From contig NZ_JADEWO010000006.1 of NCBI RefSeq assembly GCF_015207605.1, forward strand, positions 1-64,000: a stretch of 64,000 nucleotides of DNA, written 5' to 3'. Position numbers and translations under genes: made by a program. Below are positions 27,750 through 35,939 of the stretch, one piece after another; positions within the stretch are counted from its first letter, which is position 1, and every line of letters begins with the position of its first letter. The notes beneath the pieces were generated by a model, which saw nothing but the letters and a program-made list of their open reading frames with translations, was not told the origin of the DNA and did not search any database. This DNA comes from Oculatella sp. LEGE 06141. Its GTDB lineage: Bacteria > Cyanobacteriota > Cyanobacteriia > Elainellales > Elainellaceae.

Positions 27750-28439
27750 ATGCCACAACGCAAACTAGACAACAAAGCATACCTTGGTCTCATTGGTGCT
27801 GCCTGTAGCAGTCTTGTATTGGGGTTGCCTGCGGTCATTCAACCCGCAGCGGCACAAACTGAAACTCCACAGGCGGAGGCGTTTCGAAACCCGTGCCCTC
27901 AAATTTATTATGAAGAACCATTTAACACCAATACCTTAGTTCCTGCGGGCTGTGCCCCCAACAGCATTAGCAGCCAACTTGGTTTTGACCAAACAACCGT
28001 TCCCACTGGCGTAATCCTGGGCAATCCCGATGGCACGCCCAACACTGCGATCGGTGGTATTACTCCCGCAGAGTCCTATAGTCCGCTTCAAGCGCAGCCT
28101 CCCTTGCCCAGCGTTCAAGGTGCATCGATCGCCACTGTTTCACCCATTGCTGGTGCAGTCAATGTACGCCTGGTGAATACCACCAATGCAGCCATCACCT
28201 ATGAGGTCATTGGCGACACTCAGCCCCGGATGCTGATGGGCGGGGAAGAAACCATGTTAACGAACCTATCTCTGCCAACGACGATTACTGCTGTTCGGCA
28301 GGATGGGGGCTTGCTTGATTTGAGTCCAAGCAGCTTCGAGCAAGGCATGTTGGAAATCTCCCTGGGCGAAAATACCAGCTTTGATGAGACGCAAGGCGTT
28401 CTTCAAATTCAAGGGGATGGCCAGGTCTTTGTGAACTAA
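27750..28439 (+). CDS. secreted protein, cyanobacterial unknown
   Basis: 229 residues with RBS TTAGGAGG seven bases before the ATG. A signal peptide spans about 1-36 (SLVLGLPAVIQPAAAQ, AxA site). The mature part is beta-rich and low in charge: VRLVNTTNAAITYEVIGDTQPRML then SLPTTITAVRQDGG and an acidic C-terminus. The protein may be cell-surface or periplasmic. No family recognised. A perfect 13-bp hairpin follows the gene. Confidence 0.72.
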   Translation: MPQRKLDNKAYLGLIGAACSSLVLGLPAVIQPAAAQTETPQAEAFRNPCPQIYYEEPFNTNTLVPAGCAPNSISSQLGFDQTTVPTGVILGNPDGTPNTAIGGITPAESYSPLQAQPPLPSVQGASIATVSPIAGAVNVRLVNTTNAAITYEVIGDTQPRMLMGGEETMLTNLSLPTTITAVRQDGGLLDLSPSSFEQGMLEISLGENTSFDETQGVLQIQGDGQVFVN

Positions 28440-28463
28440 AACTCTATGAATCACAAATCAAGC

Positions 28464-28493
28464 AGAAGGGGCGCTTCGGCAAGCGCCCCTTCT
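28464..28493. terminator. bidirectional hairpin between convergent genes
   Basis: AGAAGGGGCGCTT (28464-28476), tetraloop CGGC, then AAGCGCCCCTTCT (28481-28493): a perfect 13-bp stem. No long U-run on either side, but the position between two convergent genes and the G-C-rich stem favour termination. Confidence 0.65.
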
Positions 28494-28531
28494 ATCCCGA
28501 ACACGGGGAGTGCAGTCTACCCGAGGTTTAG

Positions 28532-29425
28532 CTAATTGTTTCGAGAGACGGCTCGCGCCTGTTGGTCAACCGGATAAATTTCCCTGGCTATCAGGGTTGG
28601 TTGATTGGCATATTGCCGTTCTAGCTGTTCTTGCGTGCTTGAATCCCACGCCAGGTTGTAATCTCGCTGGATGGTGGATGGCACAAACGGGCGCAGTTCC
28701 CCGATCGCCGTTACCGCTTCACCCTGGGTCATCCGAGTATCTGGCGTTGCCCCTACTACTAGCATATTGCCATCCTCAAAGAGGCGACCGTTGCTTAGCG
28801 TAAAGGTATCGGGAGCCAGGATATCGGCGATTTCGCCTTCAATGATGATGCGACGACCGTAGAATGCGTCTGGATTGTCGCGCAGTGCTGCTGCATCTGG
28901 AGCGAGCGCCAGCGAGTTTGCTACAATGACGGGCTGATCTTCAAACTGTGCAAACAGCGTTGGATCGAGAGCCTGGTCATACTCTCGCTGTATTCCTCTA
29001 ACCGTAAACTGACGGACATCACCCGTCACCTGCACTGGTGCGATCGGATTCTGCGATAGCTCAGGCAGTTCGAAGGGTTGACCTGTGTTGTTAAATACCA
29101 GCACTTCTCGGCCATTGAACAAGTTGCTGGTCATAACGAATGCATTTTCGCCAATCCGTTCGCCAGCGTTGCCTCTAGTCGTCACCCGTTGTCCAATCAG
29201 GTCTTGCGAACCGCCGATGGTGGTCTCGGTTCCAGTGGTGCCAAACTCATCCTGCTCGATTGGCTGTCTGGCGCTGTTGTCATTGTCAACATTGAAGCGG
29301 CTGACTCCTGATTCAAGCGCATTGCAGGACGATAATAGCAGTGTTGCTGTCAGAGCGATCGCGCCAAAGCGACTCTGCCGATTGGCAGCAAGGAAACCAC
29401 GCTGGAGTTGGTAGATTGTTTTCAT
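28532..29425 (-). CDS. lipoprotein with two tandem OB-like units
   Basis: 297 residues. The signal peptide ends in lipobox LLSSC (Cys34), so it is lipid-anchored. The mature part contains a clear internal duplication: residues ~75-171 and ~187-282. Unit 1 reads GQRVTTRGNAG..ENAFVMTSN and TVRGIQREYDQAL; unit 2 reads GRRIIIEGEIA..PDTFTLSNG and STIQRDYNLAW. Each ends with QP-x-(I/L)-(V/I)A. The unit resembles an OB-fold-like stress/binding domain. Function unknown. The gene converges with the secreted protein gene and is followed by the 13-bp hairpin. Confidence 0.75.
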   Translation of the reverse strand: MKTIYQLQRGFLAANRQSRFGAIALTATLLLSSCNALESGVSRFNVDNDNSARQPIEQDEFGTTGTETTIGGSQDLIGQRVTTRGNAGERIGENAFVMTSNLFNGREVLVFNNTGQPFELPELSQNPIAPVQVTGDVRQFTVRGIQREYDQALDPTLFAQFEDQPVIVANSLALAPDAAALRDNPDAFYGRRIIIEGEIADILAPDTFTLSNGRLFEDGNMLVVGATPDTRMTQGEAVTAIGELRPFVPSTIQRDYNLAWDSSTQEQLERQYANQPTLIAREIYPVDQQARAVSRNN

Positions 29426-29779
29426 GGAAGTTTCCTCAACATGTACCGGGCACCCAAGGGGAACATTAAGTTACAGGCGAACCAAGTCTACACCTGAGTG
29501 TGTAACCATGCGCCAGACGTTTGCTTTCAATTGCTTTCAATGTAGTCGGAATCGGATGGCTGCTGTCTCCTTCTACAGAGGAAAATCGTCTCTTTCCAGA
29601 AGCGGATCTTTGAAGCTATTCCCCTCTTATTTCAACAGTGCCATACCTCATTAGAGGTGGACACGACCCTGTGACGCTTGCTAAGCTGCCCAGGCACTGG
29701 GCAACCGTGACCCAGGTTAGTCACCTGGGGTAGAGGCTGGCAAACTCGCCAATTTCACTTCAGTCTGCTTGGAAATTTG
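29426..29779. other. intergenic region with a tandem 10-mer and a hairpin
   Basis: About 354 bp. TTGCTTTCAA is repeated exactly at 29521-29530 and 29531-29540. A CCCAGGT/ACCTGGG hairpin lies at about 29712-29730. No gene supported. Confidence 0.45.
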
Positions 29780-30226
29780 TCAGGGCAAATATTTTTGGAC
29801 AACGCTCCAGCCAGTCAACGACACCGCTATGAAGCCAAACAGCAAGGTGAGGTTGATACTTAAATGAAGCGATCGCGCCCACGGTCGGCTGGGGCTAATT
29901 TGGGTGGAACTCCAGGCTGAAACCAAAGTCAGGCCAACCACCGCCAGGCCAATGGGTAGATGAGCAGAGTGTCCTAAGCTGCCGTAATGCCCTACGGTTC
30001 CCACTAAGCCGATCGCCAACAGCAGCAGCACCAATGCAACCAGTGTGCCCCCAATAGTGTAGTGCAGGGGGCGCAACCACGCCGGACGAGGTTCGCTGTT
30101 CGATCGGCCATACAGTAGCCAACCGCCAGTGATGGCCAGCAGCAGATAAGCCAGCAATGATAGACCCATTGACCAGGCTGCGATCCGCCAAAGCCACAGG
30201 AAGGAAGGAAGATTCAAAAGCACCAA
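29780..30226 (-). CDS. DUF4079-type four-helix membrane protein
   Basis: 148 residues, start ATG or possibly the next start. Four hydrophobic helices are visible: about 9-33, 55-77, 84-104 and 120-141. Several conserved-looking His residues sit at helix ends (LHYTIGG, GHYGSLGHSAHLPIGL, LHLSINL), as in cyanobacterial DUF4079 proteins, which resemble b-type cytochrome membrane domains. A heme role is plausible but not shown. It lies alone on the minus strand. Confidence 0.75.
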   Translation of the reverse strand: MVLLNLPSFLWLWRIAAWSMGLSLLAYLLLAITGGWLLYGRSNSEPRPAWLRPLHYTIGGTLVALVLLLLAIGLVGTVGHYGSLGHSAHLPIGLAVVGLTLVSAWSSTQISPSRPWARSLHLSINLTLLFGFIAVSLTGWSVVQKYLP

Positions 30227-30635
30227 CGCTTAAACAACAGTCTTTATTATTGCTTGAGTTGAACTAACCCAACATCAAACATGGGATGGATTAGCCAATC
30301 CTCTTGTTCGTTTCAGCGGCCAGGTTGGGAGCGATCGCGGCACCCCACCCGTTTCTCCAATAGACGTACTCTTTTTCACAAAACCTGCTACACCGATAAC
30401 GGCCAGAGTTGCCGCATGTCTTCACACCAACTTGTAAATTGCACCGAAGGTGTACTGTCCGGTCGGCTAAATTTTATAGTTTATAGATTGGACGATCGTA
30501 TGAATCAAATGATGGATCACCCCGATTGAGGTCGCCTTGAATCCGAGTGAGTCATGGCGGCAAGCAACACACGACTTTATGAGCTAAATCACCGCTGTTC
30601 GAATTTTACGCCTGTCATTGCCTTATTCAATTGCC
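30227..30635. other. intergenic region downstream of the DUF1830 gene
   Basis: About 410 bp, no ORF with recognisable family and no clear RNA. The next gene (30636-30998) is on the minus strand, so this is also the promoter region of the DUF4079-type gene. Confidence 0.4.
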
Positions 30636-30998
30636 TTATTCAACAGAGGATGCTGCCAGCGATTCGTGGGTGAGCTTGTTATGGTGAAACTCATCGACGG
30701 CAGTGCTAGACGCGTCAACCAATGTGCTTTCGTCTTTGGTTTCCTCTGCAACACAGAGGCGATCGCATGGAATCCGATCGGATAAGATAGCGCTGGCCAT
30801 CATTCCGGTATGAATTTCTAAGTAAGCATCCGGCACCGCTTCAAAAATGAGCCGCTGCCCTGGAAACACGACACGCTCAAAATACCAATTTGGTACATTG
30901 GTAATCCGAGCAATTTGAATCTTGCTCGTAGCGTTTACATAACAGCAGAGTGCTTTGTCGGCTGCATTAGATGGTACGGGATCAATAATTTGAGCCAT
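30636..30998 (-). CDS. DUF1830-family cyanobacterial protein
   Basis: 120 residues. CCYVNATSKIQIARITNVPNWYFERVVFPGQRLIFEAVPDAYLEIH holds the conserved Cys-Cys, Trp and Arg of the DUF1830 family, found in cyanobacteria. It is soluble and beta-rich. The C-terminal ~40 residues are acidic and probably disordered. Function unknown. The last quarter is longer than the short family members. Confidence 0.82.
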   Translation of the reverse strand: MAQIIDPVPSNAADKALCCYVNATSKIQIARITNVPNWYFERVVFPGQRLIFEAVPDAYLEIHTGMMASAILSDRIPCDRLCVAEETKDESTLVDASSTAVDEFHHNKLTHESLAASSVE

Positions 30999-31471
30999 AG
31001 CAGTAGAGGAGTGTTACATCATCGTTGGGGTACTCGAACCGTAACACTCTGTGATCCCTGATAGCTGTAAACCCGACTACCAACCCTGCTGTAGGCAATG
31101 AGAAATTGGGCAACCCAACTGAGGCCAGGCCGTCTAATTTGGCAAATCTTGCCCGGTATTTATGATAATTGAGAGAAAAGCTGCCGTAGTGATGGAACGG
31201 CTCAAACTTTCTCAAACTAAAACAACCATACTCCCTCAGCGGCACCAATTTGAAGGACTCAAAAAACTTCCATGCAGGCAAAGAGAGTCAATGGTATCGT
31301 GAAGTTATATGAAACTGATTTCAGAATCCTATCAGATATCGTCGATCGCGTGAAGGTGGACGAGATCACGTTTCGTGAACTGTAATTCATCTGGCTGACG
31401 CTTAGTATCCCTCCTTAAATCCCATTCGATGACGTTGCAGGCTCGGAAGTCACAACATAGATTAGGTTCCA
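30999..31471. other. intergenic region upstream of the radical SAM gene
   Basis: About 470 bp. Minus-strand frames here (to ~31281) have no homology and no RBS. No transcription element is convincing. Confidence 0.4.
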
Positions 31472-33037
31472 ATGGAAAATCGTATTCTTTACGTTCGTTT
31501 GCCTTGTAATCCAATTTTTCCAATTGGAGTAGTATATTTAGCCGATCACGTCCACAAGTGCTTTCCCACGATCGAACAGCGCATTTTTGATTTGGGAGCC
31601 GTGCCGCCGCTCGATTTCTCCGCAGCGCTCGATCGGTGCATTGATCAGTTTCGCCCAACCATTTTGGTATTTTCCTGGCGCGACATTCAAATCTATGCTC
31701 CTGTGGGCGGGCGAGGCGGTAATCCGCTCCAGAATGCGTTCGAATTCTACTATGCTCGCAACCCTTTCACTAAGATGAGAGGTGCTGTTGGCGCTCTGCG
31801 AATGGCTACCAACTACTATGCAGAGCTGTGGCGCAACCTTGGTTTGATTAAGCGCGGCTTGAAACGAGCACAACGCTACAACCCCGGTGCTCGTATGATC
31901 ATCGGCGGTGGCGCGGTGAGTGTCTTCTACGAACAGCTAGGCAGTATGGTGCCTCAAGGAACCATCATTTCGGTGGGGGAAGGAGAGGTACTGCTAGAAC
32001 GGTTGCTGCAAAACCAGCCCTTTGCCGACCAGCGTTGCTACATTGCCGGAGAGACAGAACCGCGCGATCGCATGATTCACGAGTTTCCGACGCAAATCGA
32101 GAAAACCGCGTGCAACTACGATTACATCGCCAGCATCTGGGCAGATTTTGAGTATTATCTGCAAGCGCAAGACTTTTATATTGGCGTTCAAACCAAACGC
32201 GGCTGTCCACACAACTGCTGCTACTGCGTTTATACCGTGGTTGAAGGCAAGCAGGTGCGAATCAATCCCGCCGATGAAGTCGTTGCAGAAATGCGCCAAC
32301 TTTACGACCGTGGGGTTCGCAACTTCTGGTTTACCGATGCCCAATTTATCCCGGCACGGCGGTTTATCGATGATGCGATCGAACTGCTGCAAAAAATCCT
32401 CGCCGCTGGCATGACCGACATTCATTGGGCTGCCTACATTCGAGCCGATAACCTAACGCCCGAACTGTGTCACCTGATGGTGCAAACGGGCATGAACTAC
32501 TTTGAAATTGGCATTACCAGCGGTTCGCAGGAACTTGTTCGTAAAATGCGAATGGGCTATAACCTTCGTACCGTGCTGCAAAACTGCCGCGATCTCAAAT
32601 CAGCCGGTTTCAACGATTTGGTTTCGGTCAACTACTCGTTTAATGTCATTGATGAGCGACCTGAAACGATTCGGCAAACGATCGCCTACCACCGTGAACT
32701 GGAGCGCATCTTTGGGGCAGACAAGGTAGAACCCGCTATCTTCTTTATTGGTCTACAGCCGCATACTCATTTGGAGGCGTATGCGTTTGAAAACCAGGTG
32801 CTGAAGCCGGGATATAACCCAATGAGTGTTATGCCCTGGACAGCGAAGAAGCTCCTGTGGAACCCCGAGCCGCTGGGGTCATTCTTTGGAGAGGTCTGCC
32901 TGCAAGCGTGGCAGCAAAACCCCAACGATTTTGGCCGGGAAGTCATGGCCATTTTAGAACAGCGCCTTGGTGTGGCTGATCTAGAAGAAGCGCTGACGGC
33001 TCCCATTACTCCAAAACGCGAGTTGGCTGCTGTCTAG
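31472..33037 (+). CDS. B12-binding-type radical SAM protein (cyanobacterial unknown)
   Basis: 521 residues. The radical SAM core has the CxxxCxxC cluster motif as CPHNCCYC (around 248-255). A Rossmann-like N-terminal domain (ILYVRLPCNPIFPIGVVYLADHV, IGGGAVSVFY, ISVGEGE) resembles the B12-binding half of BchE/HpnP-type proteins, but the DxHxxG cobalamin signature is not obvious. Family: B12-binding-like radical SAM proteins that modify small molecules or cofactors. It sits alone before a DICT regulator gene, 107 bp downstream. The substrate is not predictable from sequence. Confidence 0.85.
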   Translation: MENRILYVRLPCNPIFPIGVVYLADHVHKCFPTIEQRIFDLGAVPPLDFSAALDRCIDQFRPTILVFSWRDIQIYAPVGGRGGNPLQNAFEFYYARNPFTKMRGAVGALRMATNYYAELWRNLGLIKRGLKRAQRYNPGARMIIGGGAVSVFYEQLGSMVPQGTIISVGEGEVLLERLLQNQPFADQRCYIAGETEPRDRMIHEFPTQIEKTACNYDYIASIWADFEYYLQAQDFYIGVQTKRGCPHNCCYCVYTVVEGKQVRINPADEVVAEMRQLYDRGVRNFWFTDAQFIPARRFIDDAIELLQKILAAGMTDIHWAAYIRADNLTPELCHLMVQTGMNYFEIGITSGSQELVRKMRMGYNLRTVLQNCRDLKSAGFNDLVSVNYSFNVIDERPETIRQTIAYHRELERIFGADKVEPAIFFIGLQPHTHLEAYAFENQVLKPGYNPMSVMPWTAKKLLWNPEPLGSFFGEVCLQAWQQNPNDFGREVMAILEQRLGVADLEEALTAPITPKRELAAV

Positions 33038-33143
33038 CGAGTTGCAATGACGGGTTCTCTATTTTTCATCTTTTCATCTCGATTTTAATGTTGTGGCGAT
33101 CGCCGCCTGACCAATCCTGGAGTTTGTAAGCATATCCATCGGC

Positions 33144-34616
33144 ATGTTAAAAGGCTCAATTTTACAAAAACTAAGAGACGCCCATCGTCCGGAGTACTCG
33201 GCTCAGCGACCGCTTAATTTTGGCGTGTATTACAAAAACACGCTGGTTGCTCTATGCCATGCGCTCGAAGATTCGATTTTAACCAACGACTATTCGCCAC
33301 TGGTGATTACTGCCTTTCAACAAGGAAAGTGGTATTTGCAGGAAGCCGATCGCTACAGTGACATTGCCGAGCAGTCGCAGCAGATTGTAATTATGGCTGG
33401 AGGGGATGCGGGGTTTGCTGACCACGCGACCAGCCAGCGATCGAATGTGGCGTTGGTTAGTTTAAATAGCGACGATCCGGTTGCTCAAGAGTGGCATCTA
33501 ATCATTTTGTCGCCCAACTACACAGCGATGGTGCTGTGTCAGGAACTAACCGAGGAAGACTACGGTGCGGCTGGGATGCCTGATACCGATCTGGAGCGGA
33601 AGTTCTACGGGTTTTGGACATTTGAGCCAACACTCATTTTGGAAACGGCGCAACTGGCGATCGAACATGTGGGTCGTTACAATCCAGAATTGCAGCAAAC
33701 GCTTCAGGCTCAGGTTCAGGCCATCCAGGCTCAAAGCTCACCGGAGCCGCCGCCGATTGTCGATCGCTTAAGCGACATTGTGGCTAGAGTTGTGGATTAT
33801 CTTCACTCTAGCCAGCAAGAATTGACCCACAACGCCGATTACACGACTGGGGCGCGTCATTTAGACAACAATCTAATTTCTAACGAGCTACAGGCGTTTT
33901 TACGCGTTGCTCAATTGCTGGATCAAACTGATTTAAGTAACCCAATGGCTGCTGCCGAAGTGGCAACGCTGGCTGAAACCCTGGGGCAACTGTTGGATTT
34001 ACCCGCATGGCAGCTCAACCGACTACGATTAGCGGGCTTACTCCACCGTCTGGCCTTTTTAGAAGGAATAGAAGAGACGGGCATGTTTTTGAATACAGGC
34101 TCGTCTCCCCGGTATCAAGACGAGGCTCCTAGTTTGCCCCTTACCTGTCCCTTGGTGCCAGGAACGCAGGTTTTACGAAAAATGCCTCGTTTACGGGCGA
34201 TCGCCACAATCCTGACGCACCAGGCCGAATGGTGGAATGGGGCTGGTAAACCTGCCGGGTTATCGGGTGATGAGATTCCAATCGAGTCAAGAATTCTGGG
34301 CCTGGTGGCTTACTTTCAAATGCAGTTTGCTCAGCATCGGGCACAGCAAACCCACGCTGCGGTTTCTAATGAGACGAATCCACTGGTTGCCGCACTCACC
34401 GCCTGCCAACAGCAACAGGGCGATCGCTGGGATCCAAAATTAGTGGATACGCTAGCGCTGTTAGTTAGTGGACTCCAGCAAGGGCTTGACCTGTCTGTCG
34501 CGTTACCCAAAATCGCGGCTGGAATCTGGTTGTTGGACTCTCATTCGGAAGACGATTTGCTTAGCCTGTATCGGGAAGTAGACTTTTCTACATCGACAAG
34601 CACTCCAGTAAGCTGA
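33144..34616 (+). CDS. DICT-domain protein fused to a degenerate HD-GYP domain
   Basis: 490 residues. The N-terminal ~170 residues match the DICT sensor found in cyanobacterial signalling proteins (DAHRPEYSAQRPLNFGVYYKNTLVALCHALED, VITAFQQGKWYLQEADRYSDIAEQ). Residues ~285-400 align with HD-GYP phosphodiesterases but the key residues are altered: LLHRLAFL in place of LLHDIGK, NGAGKPAGL in place of DGTGYPxGL, and VAYFQMQ in place of VADxxDA. GDEIPIESRIL is still HD-GYP-like. So it is probably a c-di-GMP-related or protein-binding pseudo-enzyme. It lies between the radical SAM gene and a pentapeptide-repeat gene, and the three may be co-transcribed (107 and 7 bp gaps). Confidence 0.82.
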   Translation: MLKGSILQKLRDAHRPEYSAQRPLNFGVYYKNTLVALCHALEDSILTNDYSPLVITAFQQGKWYLQEADRYSDIAEQSQQIVIMAGGDAGFADHATSQRSNVALVSLNSDDPVAQEWHLIILSPNYTAMVLCQELTEEDYGAAGMPDTDLERKFYGFWTFEPTLILETAQLAIEHVGRYNPELQQTLQAQVQAIQAQSSPEPPPIVDRLSDIVARVVDYLHSSQQELTHNADYTTGARHLDNNLISNELQAFLRVAQLLDQTDLSNPMAAAEVATLAETLGQLLDLPAWQLNRLRLAGLLHRLAFLEGIEETGMFLNTGSSPRYQDEAPSLPLTCPLVPGTQVLRKMPRLRAIATILTHQAEWWNGAGKPAGLSGDEIPIESRILGLVAYFQMQFAQHRAQQTHAAVSNETNPLVAALTACQQQQGDRWDPKLVDTLALLVSGLQQGLDLSVALPKIAAGIWLLDSHSEDDLLSLYREVDFSTSTSTPVS

Positions 34617-34623
34617 AACACGT

Positions 34624-35265
34624 ATGGATATTGAAGCAATTCGTTTAGGGAAGCTAAAAGACTTAGCAGGCGCAGATCTAGAGGACGAAGATTTCTCTAA
34701 TACCGACTTAAGCAAGGTGAACCTAGCTGGAGCCAACCTGGTGGGTGCCAACTTGAACCAGGCAAACCTGAACGGTGCCCGGTTGGATGGTGCCAACATG
34801 GCTGGGAGCGACTGTAGCAGAGCCAACTTGCGTGCCCACCTGATGGGCACTAATTTGATGCAGGTGGATCTAACCGAAGCCGACCTGCGCGGCAGCAACT
34901 TGCGCGGAGCTAACTTGATGCAGGCACGGTTGCGCCACACGGCACTGGCAGGTGCGTTTCTCAGCGGCGCGAACCTGATGGGGGTAAACCTGGAGGGCGT
35001 TGATTTGCGCGGAGCCGACCTGCGCGGCAGCAACTTAAGCAACGCCAATCTTAAAGGGGCAAACCTGAGTGAAGCCGATTTGCAGGGCGCAACTCTAAGC
35101 GAAACCAACCTTGAAGAAGCAGACTTACGAGGAGCCAACCTATCAGGGGCGAATTTAACCCGCGCCAACTTACTCTGTGCCGAGTTAGAGGATACCAATG
35201 TGACGGGGGCGACTTTGACGGGTGCCTGCCTGATAGGAACGATTCTGGCAGATTTGGATAAGTAG
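34624..35265 (+). CDS. pentapeptide-repeat protein
   Basis: 213 residues. From ~residue 15 to the end it is built of A(D/N)LxG-type pentapeptides (ANLxxANLxGARLDGANMAG and so on), forming a right-handed quadrilateral beta-helix. Starts 7 bp after the DICT gene, so probably co-transcribed. Such proteins are abundant in cyanobacteria; functions range from DNA-gyrase mimicry to thylakoid or scaffold roles. No signal peptide, no catalytic motif. Confidence 0.9.
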   Translation: MDIEAIRLGKLKDLAGADLEDEDFSNTDLSKVNLAGANLVGANLNQANLNGARLDGANMAGSDCSRANLRAHLMGTNLMQVDLTEADLRGSNLRGANLMQARLRHTALAGAFLSGANLMGVNLEGVDLRGADLRGSNLSNANLKGANLSEADLQGATLSETNLEEADLRGANLSGANLTRANLLCAELEDTNVTGATLTGACLIGTILADLDK

Positions 35266-35276
35266 CAGAGCAGGGC

Positions 35277-35384
35277 TTAGTTGAACCCAGCCAGCACCAG
35301 CACGACTCCACCGACTAGCGCCAGGATAGCGAGTACAAATCCGGCGTTGGGACTGCCCTTCCAGGAATAGTTCTTGTCTTTCAT
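35277..35384 (-). CDS. 35-residue single-helix membrane peptide
   Basis: On the minus strand an ATG at 35384 opens MKDKNYSWKGSPNAGFVL, followed by a hydrophobic helix (AILALVGGVVLVLAG) and ends FN-stop at 35277. The layout, a short polar N-terminus and one transmembrane helix, is like the small subunits of photosystems or the cytochrome b6f complex, but it does not match PsbX, PsbJ, PsbM, PsaM, PetM, PetN, PetG or Psb30 from memory. It sits just 3' of the pentapeptide gene on the opposite strand, in a gap large enough for its own promoter. Too short for routine gene calls. Confidence 0.5.
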   Translation of the reverse strand: MKDKNYSWKGSPNAGFVLAILALVGGVVLVLAGFN

Positions 35385-35467
35385 TCGGTTAACCTAAACG
35401 ATTGATAACTAGTCTGATTGTGACACCTGACGCATATCAGGTAAATCTGCCTCTGGTGGTTTTTAGC

Positions 35468-35483
35468 TGTGATCAAGATCACG
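35468..35483. promoter_or_regulatory. CRP-like (SYCRP1-type) binding site
   Basis: TGTGATCAAGATCACG matches the TGTGA-N6-TCACA consensus with one mismatch at the last base. It is centred about 63-70 bp upstream of the predicted transcription start of the next element, the class I position for CRP-activated promoters. Confidence 0.5.
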
Positions 35484-35509
35484 CCCCAACATGATCAAAG
35501 TCCTAAGCA

Positions 35510-35538
35510 TTGGCACCTTACTCATCCATACTTAAAAA
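35510..35538 (+). promoter_or_regulatory. candidate sigma70-type promoter for a small RNA
   Basis: TTGGCA at 35510-35515 (5 of 6 to TTGACA), 17-bp spacer, then TAAAAA at 35533-35538 (4 of 6 to TATAAT). An alternative -10, CATACT, lies at 35527-35532. It would start transcripts around 35540-35545. Confidence 0.4.
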
Positions 35539-35539
35539 G

Positions 35540-35615
35540 ACTCAACTCTAGCCGAGTCATCAACAGGGAACACACGACTTGCCGACAAATTCCATCTGGA
35601 ATCTGTCGGTTTTTT
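35540..35615 (+). ncRNA. candidate small RNA with its own terminator
   Basis: About 75 nt between the promoter above and a strong terminator, with no ORF. It starts with GACTC...GAGTC (a weak hairpin) and contains an unpaired ACAGGGAACACACGAC stretch. It is not Yfr1 (no ACUCCUCACAC core), and not a match to Yfr2 that I can support. Existence rests on promoter, CRP-like site and terminator only. Confidence 0.4.
35582..35615 (+). terminator. rho-independent terminator
   Basis: CCGACAAATTCCA (35582-35594) pairs with TGGAATCTGTCGG (35597-35609) with one mismatch, followed by TTTTTT. The closest upstream gene on this strand ends 317 nt earlier, so it may serve the small RNA rather than the pentapeptide gene. 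Confidence 0.8.
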
Positions 35616-35939
35616 GTTTCTAGACCGCGACTGACTACGGTTCACCTATCCTGGTAGCTCGGTGCAGATGCCGCTAACACTTCTGTTTGTTGCTGGCTCT
35701 GGTACAGGCTTTCGGGCGATCGCACATCCACATTACTTCATCCACCTGAGCAGCCACCTGAGTAACAATGCGGTTTGCTCAGCAGTAAACCAAAGATTCT
35801 CTTTCACTCAGCAACGCTGCACAACTCCACTGCAAACTGAGCCATCGCACGGGACGACAGAACTCCGCTGGATTTCCGGCACCCTAAAAGACTTTGATGC
35901 CATAGATGAATTCGGTACTCAACGCCAGCTTGCAATTGC
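35616..35939. other. intergenic region between the terminator and the Uma2 gene
   Basis: About 320 bp. The plus-strand frame that runs from 35662 into the Uma2 gene is composed of unlikely residues and overlaps a better gene, so it is not called. CCACCTGAG is repeated around 35740-35760. Nothing else is seen. Confidence 0.4.

Noticed and set aside
35540-35615. Yfr1 small RNA.
   Set aside because: The conserved ACUCCUCACAC core is not present, so the segment is only described as an unnamed candidate RNA.
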